The notes beneath the pieces are model-generated. The model searched no databases. It was given only the letters and a program-made list of their open reading frames with translations, and had not been told where the DNA came from. A stretch of DNA of 64,000 bases, from the NCBI GenBank assembly GCA_033182465.1, contig CP137327.1, positions 496,001 to 560,000 of the forward strand. The letters are read 5' to 3'. This document shows, in pieces, positions 36,055 through 49,220 of the stretch (positions within the stretch are counted from its first letter, which is position 1; each line of letters begins with the position of its first letter). The DNA is from Sanghuangporus weigelae. Its lineage: Eukaryota; Basidiomycota; Agaricomycetes; Hymenochaetales; Hymenochaetaceae. The position numbers and the translations under genes were made by a program.

Positions 36055-37804
36055 CTAAGTCGACAAGACGCGGATGAAGAAGAATAAGGGCGAGAACGCG
36101 AAGTGAAGAAGTCGTAGCGCCAGGATCGAAGCCAAGACGAGTACGTCAATATCAGCGCGATCTTTAGTCGCAGTTATGGCTGTACCTTCTGCAACGAGAG
36201 TATGGCTCGAATCGCTGCCAACACATCCACTTCCGTCATTCACTGCCGCATCGTCTTTGTCCTGATCTTGCGGCTCTTGGTCTTCTTCAACAATAGTCTC
36301 GAGGGTATGCGAACGAAACTTCCCATGCGAGGGTGTAGGAGTTGTTGGAGAAAGTTTGCCTTTCTCAATAGCCGATGCTGAGCGTTCCGTTGACAATCCG
36401 AGTTCTCCGGCGGCTCCACGCGCTAAATGCCATATCAGAGCCGACATGGTCCACGGAAACGCCAGGACGTCCCAGAACATCACTCTAAGCCTCGCACCCC
36501 TCAGATACGTCTCCTTCTCGTGGATCCTCGTCTTCTTATCCTTGATGTGCAAATCAAGCACGTACGTCTCCAAAACTCCGATTCTTGCATCCCATTCCTT
36601 CGCCTTCTTCTTCGATTCACTTTGATACTTCCGAACGCCTAGTTCAATGGCATCGATAGCATCTGCCAAATCATCCCATTCGCGTGAACTCGAGACATCG
36701 AGATCCGTCATTCGTTTATCCACCGAGTCGAACTTCCCTCGCAAGTCCGAAATTTCCCTGTCAATCTCTACTTTCAGATCCTCTTCACCATCCCGTTGAT
36801 CATCCGGATCTTGTTGTTCAACAAGTGCTTTGAGCGCCTTACTCCGGTTCTTCAGACGTTCGGTTAAGTGCGACCAAGGGCGTATGCCTGTCGCCAGGAC
36901 AAAGAGTGACGTGCTGAACCACGAAAGGCTGGCTGGGTCTCCCGAAATTGCTGTAGCAACGAATCTGAGAAGAGATCCTCCCAGGAATGGTGAGATGACT
37001 GTGAGGACCAAGTAAAATATTTCAAGCGAACGAAGTTCGGCATATGCTGCGAGCTTTGCGTGATCTGTCACCTCTGAAGGATCGAAGAGGTTTTCTGATG
37101 GAATGGACGCGAGGTACAAATTCCATGGGACTATAATCCATAGCAAACAGTTTAGCATTCGACACTATAATTATTATCCTAGAATAGAACGTACCTTCAA
37201 CGAGTTGGTGCAGATAATAAAGAAGAAAGAACAGCAAAAGGATATTCCTGATATGATCACTTCCAGTCAGGATATTCCCTATTGGCGAGACAAGAGCAAC
37301 GATTATAGACAAATCGTAGCCCAGCCACGAGCCGCTGGATGCAACTGAGCTGCTACCGCTCTTCGTTCGCTGGATAGGGCTGAGTCTGCTCGTGCCACGC
37401 CGTATAGCGCTAGGTAGACTCTTTGATGGTCCACGAGAAGAACTAGAGCGTGTTGCATCGAATTTCACAGATTGGGATGGATTCTTAGAGAGCCTCTCTT
37501 GCTTAGCCGACGTCGGCACATTCGCTTCAGCATCGTCTTTAGGTAGCTCCGTATGCTCATGCTCCGAATCATCTTCGGCACCCCCGCTGCCACTCGAGTG
37601 CTCCGAAATGGACGAGAACGAGCGAGACAAACTCTCGCTCAAATCGTCGTCCACGTCCTTAACGAATGTATGTTCATGTTCTTCTTCTTCTTCCTCTCCG
37701 TCGCGACGCTCGTCCTCAGCATGCAGCACGCGTATATCCGAGACCGGCGAAGACGTGAGTGGCTTCTTGAACACGGCCAGACGCTTTCTCAGCCCTGATG
37801 CCAT
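36055..37804 (-). CDS. Fungal membrane protein with coiled coil, function unknown
   Basis: Two exons (37804-37195 and 37130-36055) encode 561 residues. The first ~150 residues are acidic and serine-rich (EEEEEEHEH, SLSRSFSSISEHSSGSGG). Hydrophobic segments follow: YDLSIIVALVSPIGNIL, NILLLFFLLYYLHQLV, then after the intron SLEIFYLVLTVISPFLGGSL and WFSTSLFVLATGI. A charged coiled-coil region (about residues 290-400, DLKVEIDREISDLRGKFDS onward) comes next, with a weak hydrophobic stretch (VMFWDVLAFPWTMSALIW). The last 25 residues form a C-terminal membrane anchor (VLVLASILALRLLHFAF). I do not recognise a named domain; the organisation suggests an organelle-membrane protein. The intron interrupts HQLVE/VPWNLY, and the joined frame is open throughout. 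Confidence 0.8.
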
Positions 37805-38621
37805 TTCTTTTGATATTTTGGAGGAGAGTGTGTAGCAAAGAAAAGAGATGATGATGGTTGAAAAGTGAGACGCTATGGAATGTTGTTCATGGTCTACATG
37901 CGGTAGACATGCCAGTTAGGAGTGGCACTGGCACAACTGGTGACGATGTTATGGCACGCGAGCGGCGATCTTCAACGTCTCGGAAGCACGAGACCTGCGT
38001 CGATCTCCGCTTCCGAAACAAGATCTTCATAGTGATCGGCATTTGGCTGGCGAAACTTACCTCAGATGCTTTTTATTTAAAAAACCAAGAAGGAAAGTTC
38101 TTGAACAATTGATTCTCAAGAAATATTATATCCATATATGCCGCGGAGGAGTACCTCTATCCGATGTATGCATAGTTCGACCCGGCGAATCGTATTCAGT
38201 GAAGATACCATTTTATTGTTTCTGTTTCAGTAACAATCGGAATCGGCACTGAAATGAATCCGACTATCTTCTTCGTTTTCTCCGATCACTCGTAGCCAAG
38301 ACTTACGGCCGTCAAGCTTGGCTAGCTGAGAAAGAAAATTCATGATACTGCATCCAATCTGCCGCACCGAGGATCATTCCCAATATCAATTGAACTTCAA
38401 CAATAGCATAACCAGCAAGTGAAGCTATACATTTGCAACCCAAGCATTGGGATCGAAAGGATTCAGCCCAGAGGTACTATTAACCATGTAATACAACATT
38501 AAGACATTCACTTTTTCATCCAATTCATACGTACGCTTCTATTCACAAATCTACGCGAACCACGAAAACCATCAGCCAAGCCCAATCTGGAAATTGGGCC
38601 TCAGAATATCCCAGAAACTCT
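37805..38621. other. Spacer between membrane protein promoter and DAHP synthase 3' end
   Basis: About 800 bp holding the promoter of the minus-strand membrane protein and the 3' UTR of the minus-strand DAHP synthase. It is AT-rich around 38060-38130. No gene is supported. Confidence 0.5.
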
Positions 38622-40600
<1,979 letters not shown>

Positions 40601-41322
40601 TTTATTTATTTTATTTTTGGTTTATTTTTTGAGTGAGGGAGAGACGAACAAGAAGTGCGGTGAACTCATGATCTGATCTGATCTGGTTTCCGTCACATCA
40701 TGTAAAAAAAAATTATGCACAGCCCGAGTCATTTACTGCTTTCATACATCACATGCACATTTATTCCCTTTTCTGGATTATTCGGTGAATATTAAATGGA
40801 CACGTTCGTCGCTCAACACAACAAACAGAGCTGCCAACGCATCATCCGAGTCTAAGTCTGAGAAACTAAACGAGGACCTGAGTCCGGCAGCTTTCCATCT
40901 TGACACGTACCCACACTCTCACTTCTCCTGATCTCCATCCCGCTCCTTGCAAACACGGAGGTGAACAGCCTTCGTTCATGACCTGAAACCGACTACTTCG
41001 GACTTAAAGAATTATACCTTATACAGACGAGACGACACATAAACGACCCCCACACAACCTACAACCTGTCCGAGTTGAAACAAAATAGCCGTATTCGGAT
41101 AGAATAATATCATATTGTTTCATCTCCCGACATGTTAGGATCGTCAGAATTAGAAGGCCGAGTCGTTCATCGCCGCCGACTCGGCATCCAGCCAACCATC
41201 TCCAGCTCCAGTCATCCGTCCCCAGTGCAGTTATCAGGATGCATCTTTGGACGAAAGCTTCCTGAAGAGTGTATCTGGACACTGGTTCCGGAGAGAAATC
41301 TTCAAGGAGACTCATCTTCCGA
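40601..41322. other. DAHP synthase promoter and PIH1 3' region
   Basis: About 720 bp between two minus-strand genes. The 40 bp next to the DAHP synthase ATG is very AT-rich (runs of TTTATT on the plus strand), and the pentamer ATCTG is repeated three times at 40671-40685. ORFs in the plus direction here have no recognisable content. Confidence 0.5.
40726..40731 (-). promoter_or_regulatory. Candidate general amino-acid control site (TGACTC) upstream of DAHP synthase
   Basis: TGACTC on the minus strand lies 126 bp upstream of the DAHP synthase ATG. TGACTC is the core of sites bound by Gcn4/CPC1-type bZIP activators, which control aromatic amino-acid genes in other fungi. One hexamer in about 700 bp can occur by chance, so this is a weak call. 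Confidence 0.3.
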
Positions 41323-43251
41323 CTACACCGAGATTACCAACTTCTTCTCTTCCACACGCCATTCAGCACGTGCATTCTCAACGTCAAAGTCGCGTTGTCT
41401 TTTGAGTCTTAACGCCTCCCCCGCATTGTGTCCTCTCACCCGCAGCGCGTCTACTTGGATTGCTTCCGCCAGTGAAGTATCCTCCGCGCCATCTTCCAGG
41501 CTCTCTGCAGGAACCTCTCCGATCTTACCAATCTGTGTGTCGGATAAGTCAAGATTGATGTCCAGGAAATGTTTCTGAGGAATGTGCAAAAAGATTCTCC
41601 TCGGCTCGATATCCAATGTGGATTGCGCATGGAGTTCGCGCGTCTAATAAATTCAATGTAAGATAAGAATTAGACTTCCATGTCAATGACAACATGTTGT
41701 TTGAGGATCTTACCATCTCTGGCACGTCGATTTCGATCCTCAGTTTCTCCCCTTCCTTACTCCAACTCCATCGCAGCGGCGGCAACACCGAGAGTACACT
41801 CATATCCAACCCAGGGCCGGTCTCCGCCGAAACTGAATGGTTCGAATCCACACTACGTATTTCTCCAAGGAGCGGCTTTTTCTGTCTGCCGTCTACGCCC
41901 GCAGACGTCGTCGAACCAGAGTCATGGACAACCCCTCCAGATCGAGAAACAGGAGCGTCCAGACCCACATGCAGGTCAACTCCAGCCGCACTTCCAGCGA
42001 TTGCGGCAAAGCTGCTGCTCGTAGAACTAGGTTTCAGAATTGATTTTACAGGCTTCTGATTCGTAGATGAAGCAGCCTCGGATGATGAGGCGTTCGTCTT
42101 ATCGGTGCTTCTATTCGTTCTTCCTTGCTTGTTTTCTTTATCCCCATTTGAACCAGAATTGTTTGGAATCTCCTGGACGAGCGGGGACGAACGTGCTCCT
42201 GATTTGGTTCCAGAGTCAACAATATCTTCTGGGCCTGAGCCTGGATTAACTAAGGACCGGGGCATTAGCACTGTCCGTGGCTCCAGCTTGCCCTTTGATA
42301 CGATGTTCGGCGCGCCGACTTGTCGTGAGAGCATCATGTGCGCTTTCTCTTCGACGTGTTCCAGAGCGAGCTCTGTGCGTCCAAATGTGTGTTATCAGGT
42401 CAAACAATTCCGAATCGAATTGCAAAGATGCGCGATAATTTCGTGTCGGCATCGTTTCCAGGACCAGCATTGACAAGTCAGATGTCCAAGTCGAAGTTTT
42501 CAAGGGCGATGTTCAAGGATGAATTTGATCAGGAAGACCATTCCCCAAATTCATGAAGCAAAAGGAATGAGACAAACCGGTAACGCAGTTTAAGTATTGG
42601 TCCGGAGAAGAAAGTGTAGACTTACCAATCAGGTACAATTTAAACTCCTTATCCTTCAAACATCTCGACTTAAGAGACGCGCTGAACACACAGTCAAATA
42701 CAATCGAGGGTTTCCCGCTCTACACATCCTCATCCAGCCAAACAAGCAAACATCAGCTCACTTATATACATAGAAACCAACTTAACCTAATCATATCTCA
42801 CCTTATCCAAATCCTCCCTTGGTTCGCTAACAACAACAGGGACATAATATCCTGCCAGCCCGTCTCGCTCATCATCATCTAAATCTGCGCCGGCCATAGC
42901 CCGCCGAACAAGTTCTTCACTTGCCTCAGGCGGAGCAGGCACGCGCTTGTCCCACGCGATGTTCAAAAACACCTTCGTCCCTACTGGAATTTGCAACGTC
43001 TGTGTCGAGATCTTTGAATTTGGTTCTAGCAAGTTTGACCTCGTTTGTGGTATTTGCTTTTTGGATGAGGATGGAGATGGAGGAGGAGGAGCATCGACAT
43101 AAGTATAGAACCCATGTTCGGTCGTCAAAGACTTGACACAGAAACCTGCACTGGGTGTAAGAGGGACTCGTACGTTATCTCTGAGGTTTGATTGGGATGA
43201 TAAAGACGATGAAGAGGATGCTCTTTGAGTTGGTGCTATAAGGCTGGCCAT
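41323..43251 (-). CDS. PIH1: PIH1/Nop17 domain protein (R2TP chaperone subunit)
   Basis: Exons 43251-42802, 42719-42626, 42372-41714 and 41643-41323 encode 507 residues. The N-terminal PIH1 domain (about residues 30-190) has VKSLTTEHGFYTYVD, KVFLNIAWDKRVPAPP, GYYVPVVVSEPREDLDK, KPSIVFDCVFSASLKSRC and FKLYLIELALEHVEEK. A long Ser/Asn-rich linker (residues 230-370) precedes a CS-like beta domain (LPPLRWSWSKEGEKLRIEID, then IFLHIPQKHFLDINLDLSD). PIH1 joins Rvb1, Rvb2 and Tah1 in the R2TP complex, which works with Hsp90 to assemble box C/D snoRNPs, PIKKs and RNA polymerases. Introns split the PIH1 domain twice, and the joined frame gives the conserved sequence. The C-terminal CS assignment is inference from pattern. 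Confidence 0.88.
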
Positions 43252-43868
43252 CGTCGCTGGATTGTGTCTGCTGTGTCAAAGTTGTACGTACTACGTAAGT
43301 ACCAAGGCTCGTTACAAAATCTGAAAGTTCGCCGGATCCACTCAACAGATTTGGCAATCGTGCCGAGCTCCCGGTAAAACTTGCCTTTTCCGGATACCTC
43401 TTCCGACGGATCAGATGTTAGTTAATTAGTTAGAAACCCACGGCCGCAGTATCATGATGTTCTTTTGTTTGACTCATTCAACTTAGCACGGTGAGTACAC
43501 GGAATCCTTATTCTTGAATGGTGATTCTTGGCTTACATAAATATATACAAGCAACTCAGATTATCATCATGAAGGCACCCTTTGCCCTGCCAGGAGGAGT
43601 TCAACACTCATTTTTGAAAGTTGTGTATCTCTGGGAAGTGCCTTCGGTGTGTCATTTCTGTATCTAAGGGGTACTGGAGTATTAAGCCGCTTTGCAGACA
43701 GATCGATTGCAACCAAAGTACCAATCGAACTTCAAGGGTTTGAGCCAGCGCATGTCCTACATCTGGAAGTCCGATAAAAGCGCAAAGGCTTTGGCTGGTA
43801 AATGCATCTCTTTTCAATCTGGAAGCTAAATTATTTACATTCTTATAATTCTCAAGCTAAGCACTAGC
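43252..43868. promoter_or_regulatory. Divergent promoter region, PIH1 and TPR-CHAT gene
   Basis: 617 bp head to head. A TATA-like ATAAATATATA lies at about 43538-43549, about 320 bp upstream of the TPR-CHAT ATG. A minus-strand ORF at 43608-43817 shows no domain. Confidence 0.45.
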
Positions 43869-46800
43869 ATGTCATCGAATCAGTCTGATGGGAATGACAA
43901 GCTCCAGTCGCTCTATGATCGCGCTGCTTCCTCCTGGAGACGTTTCAAGCAAACCGGAAATCGTGAAGATATCGACTTAACCATAACTCTCGGCCAATCT
44001 CTGCTCGATTCTCGTCATCCTACACGTGGGAAGCTGTTGCATGATCTTGCGAACTCCCTCGTAACTCGATACGAGCGATGGGGAAATGCGGAGGATCTGG
44101 AAAATGCGATTACGCTCCGGCGGGATGCCTTGGAGATCAGTCCTGAAGGACATCCCGATCGATTCAAGTCACTGACTTACTTAGGAAATTCGCTCTTAAC
44201 TCGCTTTGGGTGCCATGGCAGCCTCGAGGACCTTGATGAGTCCATCACTCTGTATCGTTCCGCCCTCGCTCTTCGACCCATCGGCCATCCCGATCGTTCG
44301 TTATCACTAAACAGTCTGAGCAATGCCCTGAAGGCCCGTTTCGAGAAGAGCCGGCGAGTCGAGGACCTTGATGAATGCATCGAGTTGCAACGTGCTGCTG
44401 TCGCTCTTCGACCCGATGGATATCCCTCTCGTGCCTCATCACTTAACATTTTGGGTAATGCTTTGAGAACACATTTCGAACAGGGTGGAAGCCACGAAGA
44501 CCTTGACGAGTCTGTCGTTTTTCACCGTGCTGCCCTAGCACTTCGACCAGACGGCCACCCGCATCGTCCCATATCGCTGAACAATCTTGGAACTTCTCTG
44601 AAAACTCGCTTCTCTGAAAGTGGCCGAATCGAGGACCTCGATGAGGTTATCGCTTTGTACCGCGCAGCCCTCGCTCTTCGACCAGTTGGTCATCCTGATC
44701 GTTCCATGGCGCTGAACAATCTGGGAGGTTCGCTTTTGGCTCGTTTCGAGGAGTACGGGGAAATTAAGGACCTTGACGAATGCATCGAATTGCAGCATGC
44801 CGCTCTCGTGCTCCGACCCGACGGCCATCCCTTACGTTCTTCGGCACTTAGCAACCTCGGGAATTCTCTGAAAACTCGCTTCGGCCTCACTGGTCAGGTT
44901 GAGGACCTCGATGAATGCATTGAACTGCAGCGTGCTGCTCTTATCCTCCGACCTGAGAGCCACCCTGATCGTTCCTTGTCACTGACTAGTCTGGGCCGTT
45001 CGCTCTTGACCCGCTTCAAGCAGGAAGGGCAAATCGAAGACCTTGAGGAGTCCACAACTCTTCACCGTGCCGCCCTCGCTCTCCGACCCGACGGTCATCT
45101 TTTGCGCGCCTCCTCGCTCACAAGTTTGGGAAACTCTCTGAAAGCTCGTTTCGAGCAAGGAGGCCGAGCCGAGGACATCGATGAGGCCATCAGTCTACAC
45201 CGTGCCGCTCTCGCTCTTCGACCCGACGGCCACCCCGAGCGTCCTACTTCACTGAATAATTTAGGAAGTACGCTTGCGATTCGTTTCTGTCAAACCGGCC
45301 AAGTTGAGGATCTTGATGAGTGCATTGAACTTCAACGTGCCGCTTTGGCTCTTAGACCCAAAGGCCATCCGAGTCGTTCTTTGACGTTGAGCAATTTAGG
45401 GAGTTCACTCTGTACTCGCTTCGAACAAGGAGGTGCTATTGAGGATCTCGACGAGTGCATAGAATTACATCGAGCGGCCCTCGCCCTGCGACCAGACGGT
45501 CATCCTGATCGTTCAATGTCACTAAGCAATCTGGGGGCTTCACTCTTCATTCGCTTCGAACAAGTCGGCCAGGCTGAAGATCTTGACGAGTGCATAGAAC
45601 TGCAACGAGCAGCTCTCGCTCTTCGACCGGATGGCCATCCTGATCGTTCCGCGTCTCTGAATAATTTGGGAAGTTCACTCTTGACTCGCTTCGAACAGTA
45701 CGGTGGAGTTGAGGACCTAGACGAGTGCATTGATCTACAAAGGGCTGCAGTCGATCTTCGACCCGAAGATCATCCTAATCGCTCCTCGTCGCTGAATAAC
45801 CTGGGAGGTTCTCTGAAAACTCGCTTCGAGCATACTGGACGAGTCGAGGACCTCGACGAATCCATAACTTTGCACCGTGCCGCGCTCGCTCTTGAATCTG
45901 ACGGCCACCCTGGTCGTTCCATGTCGCTGGGCAGTCTGGGAAGTTCGCTACTGATTCGCTTCTGGCAAGACGGCCGAGCTGAGGATCTTGATGAGGGTAT
46001 TGAAGTACAACGCACTGCACTCGCTCTTCGACCTGATAGTCACCCTTTACGTTCCTTGCTACTCAATAGTCTGGGGAGTTCTTTGGGAACTCGCTTCGAG
46101 CATGGAGGCAGTTTCGAGGACCTCGACGAGTCCATAACTCTTCACCGTGCCGCCCTTGAACTTCGACCCGACGGCCATCCCTTACGTGCTTCGTCACTCA
46201 ATAATCTGGGCAATTCTTTGAGAGCTCACTTCGAGCACAGCAGCAGAGCGAAAGATGACCTCGACGAGTCCATCGGCATACACCGTGCCGCCCTCGCTCT
46301 TCGACCCGACGTTCACCCCGATCGTCCTGTTTCGCTCAACAATCTGGGAATTTCACTCTTGGTTCGCTTTGAGCATTATAGCAGAGTCGAAGACCTCAAC
46401 GAGTCCATTGAAATGCACCGTGCTGCTCTCGCGCTCCGACCCGAAGACCATCCGGATCGTCCCAGTCCACTGCATAACCTTGCCAATTCTCTTTATGCTC
46501 GATATCAGAAGGATGGCCATAAGGAAGACTTCGAGGAGTGTATCGATTGCCTGACTCGCGTTGCTGACGATAGGCTCTCCGGTTCTCTAGATCGACTAAA
46601 GGCAGCGTGGCGATGGACGACTCTAGCACGATCTCATGATCATCCAACTTCTCTAGATGCCTACAGGAGGGCCATGTCGATCCTCCAACGCGCTCTTACA
46701 ATCATGCCTACTTTGTCCTCGCGACATGATTTCCTTGCCGGCTACTACAGCATCCAAACATTTGCTCTCGACGCAGCATCATACCTTATACAGAAGGGCG

Positions 46801-48144
46801 AACTCACTCAGGCTATTGAGCTTCTAGAACAAGGGAGAGCCTTGCTTTGGTCGCAGATGAGAGGATTCAGGACCCCACTTGACCGACTTTCAGAGGAAAA
46901 CAAGGATCTTGCTGACAGGTTTAGAGAATGCAGTCAACGTATGGAGGCTCTCATAACCTCGTTTTCGACACATGTAGCGAAAGCTTTCAGAGGAGCAAGA
47001 AGCTTTAGTCACTGAAATCCGGCGAATCCCTGGGTTTGAAGACTTCCTCAAAGCTTCACCATTCGAGACGCTACAAAAGGCTGCTATAGAGGGACCCGTA
47101 GTCGTGATTAACCACTGTGAACATCGCTGCGACGCCATCATCGTCCTTGCGCATGAGCAGACACCGTGTGTATGCATTCCTCTCGATAAAGACTGGTACA
47201 CTGAAGCAAACGAGCTGTACGATGAGCTCGTAATATCACGCAAAGAATCCGGAGTACACTCGACCAAATACGATCAGGCACTTCGACTCTCAATGAAAGT
47301 GCTATGGGATAAAGTCGTCTCCAAAGTTGTCGACAAACTTCGAGAATTAGGATTCGTTGAGGGGTCGCGCATCTGGTGGTGCCCTACCTCAGTCCTGTCC
47401 GCACTCCCTTTCCATACTGCGGGACCGTACGTGGGCACGGACGGAAGTACGAGATATCTCCTAGACGACTACATATCATCGTACACGCCAACTCTCAAGT
47501 CTCTCATCACTGCACGTTCGGGAATACGTGTAAACAATGAAAAGCTTCTCTTCGTTGGAGATACAAGTCTTCCCTCCGCCACTAAAGAGAAGAATGCCAT
47601 ACGCCAATACAGACGTATCGACAAGCAACTCCTTGACCAGCGCGCTTCCCCCAAGTCAGTGATGAAGGCGCTTCAGCGTGTGGAATGGGTGCACTTTACA
47701 TGTCACGGGCGTCTGGACCAGGAGCCTTTCAAGTCTTCGCTCAAGCTTTTCGGAGGGGATCTCACACTACTCGACATCGCTCGCTCCCGTCTACCCAACG
47801 CTGAGTTCGCCTTTCTTTCCGCTTGCCACACCGCCGAACAGGATCCCAACTTCGCGCAGGACGAAGCGCTCAACCTGGCTGCCGCAATGCAGTTTTGCGG
47901 ATTCCGAAGCGTCGTAGGTACGATGTGGAAGCTGCTTGACAGGGATGGTCCTTTCCTCGCTCGGGCCGTCTATGCATACCTCATGCTCGATCTAGAAGAT
48001 GGGGAGATCAGATTTAAAAGGGCTGCTGCCGCTGTTCGTGAGGCTGCATTGAGGCTCAAAGAATTGGGCGACGAGACGCCAGATGGAAGCAGGGTGGAAA
48101 TGATGGCAGAGAGATGGGTTAACCTTGTACATATTGGCGTTTAG
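43869..48144 (+). CDS. TPR-CHAT protein (tandem TPR repeats plus caspase-like CHAT domain)
   Basis: Modelled as exons 43869-46938 and 46991-48144, 1407 residues. After a short N-terminus come 18 near-uniform 45-residue TPR units (consensus EDLDECIELQRAALALRP, DGHPDRS-SLNNLGSSL, TRFEQ), with degenerate units at both ends and a further helical segment. The C-terminus is a CHAT (caspase-HetF-associated-with-TPRs) peptidase domain: IWWCPTSVLSALPFHTAGP, then the catalytic pair His1262 (VHFTCHGRL) and Cys1302 (FLSACHTAEQ), then ALNLAAAMQFCGFRSVVGTMW. Both catalytic residues are intact. Bacterial TPR-CHAT proteases act in defence and cell death; fungal copies are expanded in Agaricomycetes and mostly uncharacterised. 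The frame changes between the repeats and CHAT. It is restored either by a 52-nt GTATGG...TTTCAG intron or by assuming a single-base frameshift near 46975, so the gene could be broken. Confidence 0.88.
44082..46514 (+). repeat. 18 tandem 135-bp units encoding 45-residue TPRs
   Basis: The units begin at 44082 and repeat every 135 bp to 46514, except one that has an extra codon (AKDDLDES, about 46245). The phrase GAGGACCTxGAxGAxTxCAT recurs at the same place in nearly every unit, and CTxGCTCTTCGACCCGAxGG recurs with it. Similarity is high at both nucleotide and protein level. Repeats this uniform are prone to unequal recombination and copy-number change. Confidence 0.95.
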
Positions 48145-49220
48145 CGGTCTTTAGTCTATGTTTGGGACCTTGTACAATACATGATTAATGTAGAATAACG
48201 AGTAATCACAGATGCCCTTCGCGTCATTCTTGAATGAGGGAAGCTATAACTGTCTTTGTCTCTCATTTTTAAATGCATTTACTATGCACGTCAGTAAGTT
48301 GCTTACGAGTGCGCGATAGCTACAAGAACCATGCAGTGTTGAGTCACCCTAAGCGGAGTGTACAAAAACGACAGGGAGGGGTCGTATGGTGCTCGGCAGG
48401 ACACGGCGCCATGAAGATGGACCTTTTCATTTCCAGCTCATAATAACCGCATCAGAAGAAAAATCACGCTTCTTTGCAGCGAAAAAAAAGAAATGTTGTA
48501 TGTTGTAACTTAAATGCATTTGAGATCCGAATCTCACGGACAGGATACACTCGTACGTACATACACAGACATCTTACTCTTAAAAACATACTTGGAGAAA
48601 AAGAGAAGAAAAAGAGAAAGGACGGAAGCAACAATCTCTAGCTCTATCAAAACGATAGAAAGGTAGATCAGAGCCAGGCAAGGCAGGACACGAAGTGTCA
48701 GACAGTTGAATGACCATCGGGGTTTCTGAGGGACAAAAAGCCGATCGGAAGGAGCATATAAAAGTTATTCGAAAGGATCGTCAACCGAACCGTCGAGGGA
48801 ATATCAAGAAAGTGAAGAACGACAACAGATACAGAACAGAAATAACGATGCGGAAAACTCATAATTCGGTTGATTTGAATCAGTCAATTGGCAGTCATAC
48901 AAATTGTAACGAAACCTCCAAGAAAAGGACACATGAAGAGACGGAAACATGTAAAGGATACGATGGACGAATAAAGAATCGACTGAAAAGTATGTGAATG
49001 GAATGAAAAAAAAATGTGTGACTCGAGAAAGTATAGCTGGGGCGACGAGTGGTTATACATGTACGATGTGGAATGTTGATGTACAGCGGATTTGCTCGTG
49101 CATACTGTACAGATTGCTGGGTAGGTGATAGGAAATACAACGAGAGAGCACAGTATGGTGCTTTACTCGTCTATCGTCTTCGTCTTTATCTTCTTCCGAC
49201 GTCCGTTTGAAGCCACCTAT
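48145..49220. other. Convergent 3' spacer, TPR-CHAT and ankyrin-repeat gene
   Basis: About 1.1 kb between facing stop codons. It contains purine-rich low-complexity sequence (48590-48630, AGAAAAAGAG-type) and a short plus ORF at 48710-48997 with no recognisable content. No structural RNA is recognised. Confidence 0.5.

Noticed and set aside
41839-41849. GGTTCGAATCC, an exact tRNA B-box match
   Set aside because: The flanking bases do not form a T-stem, no A-box or acceptor stem is present, and it lies inside the PIH1 coding exon.
44082-46514. Regular repeats considered as a CRISPR-like or satellite array
   Set aside because: The units are 135 bp, contiguous without spacers, in frame, and encode TPRs; this is a protein repeat.
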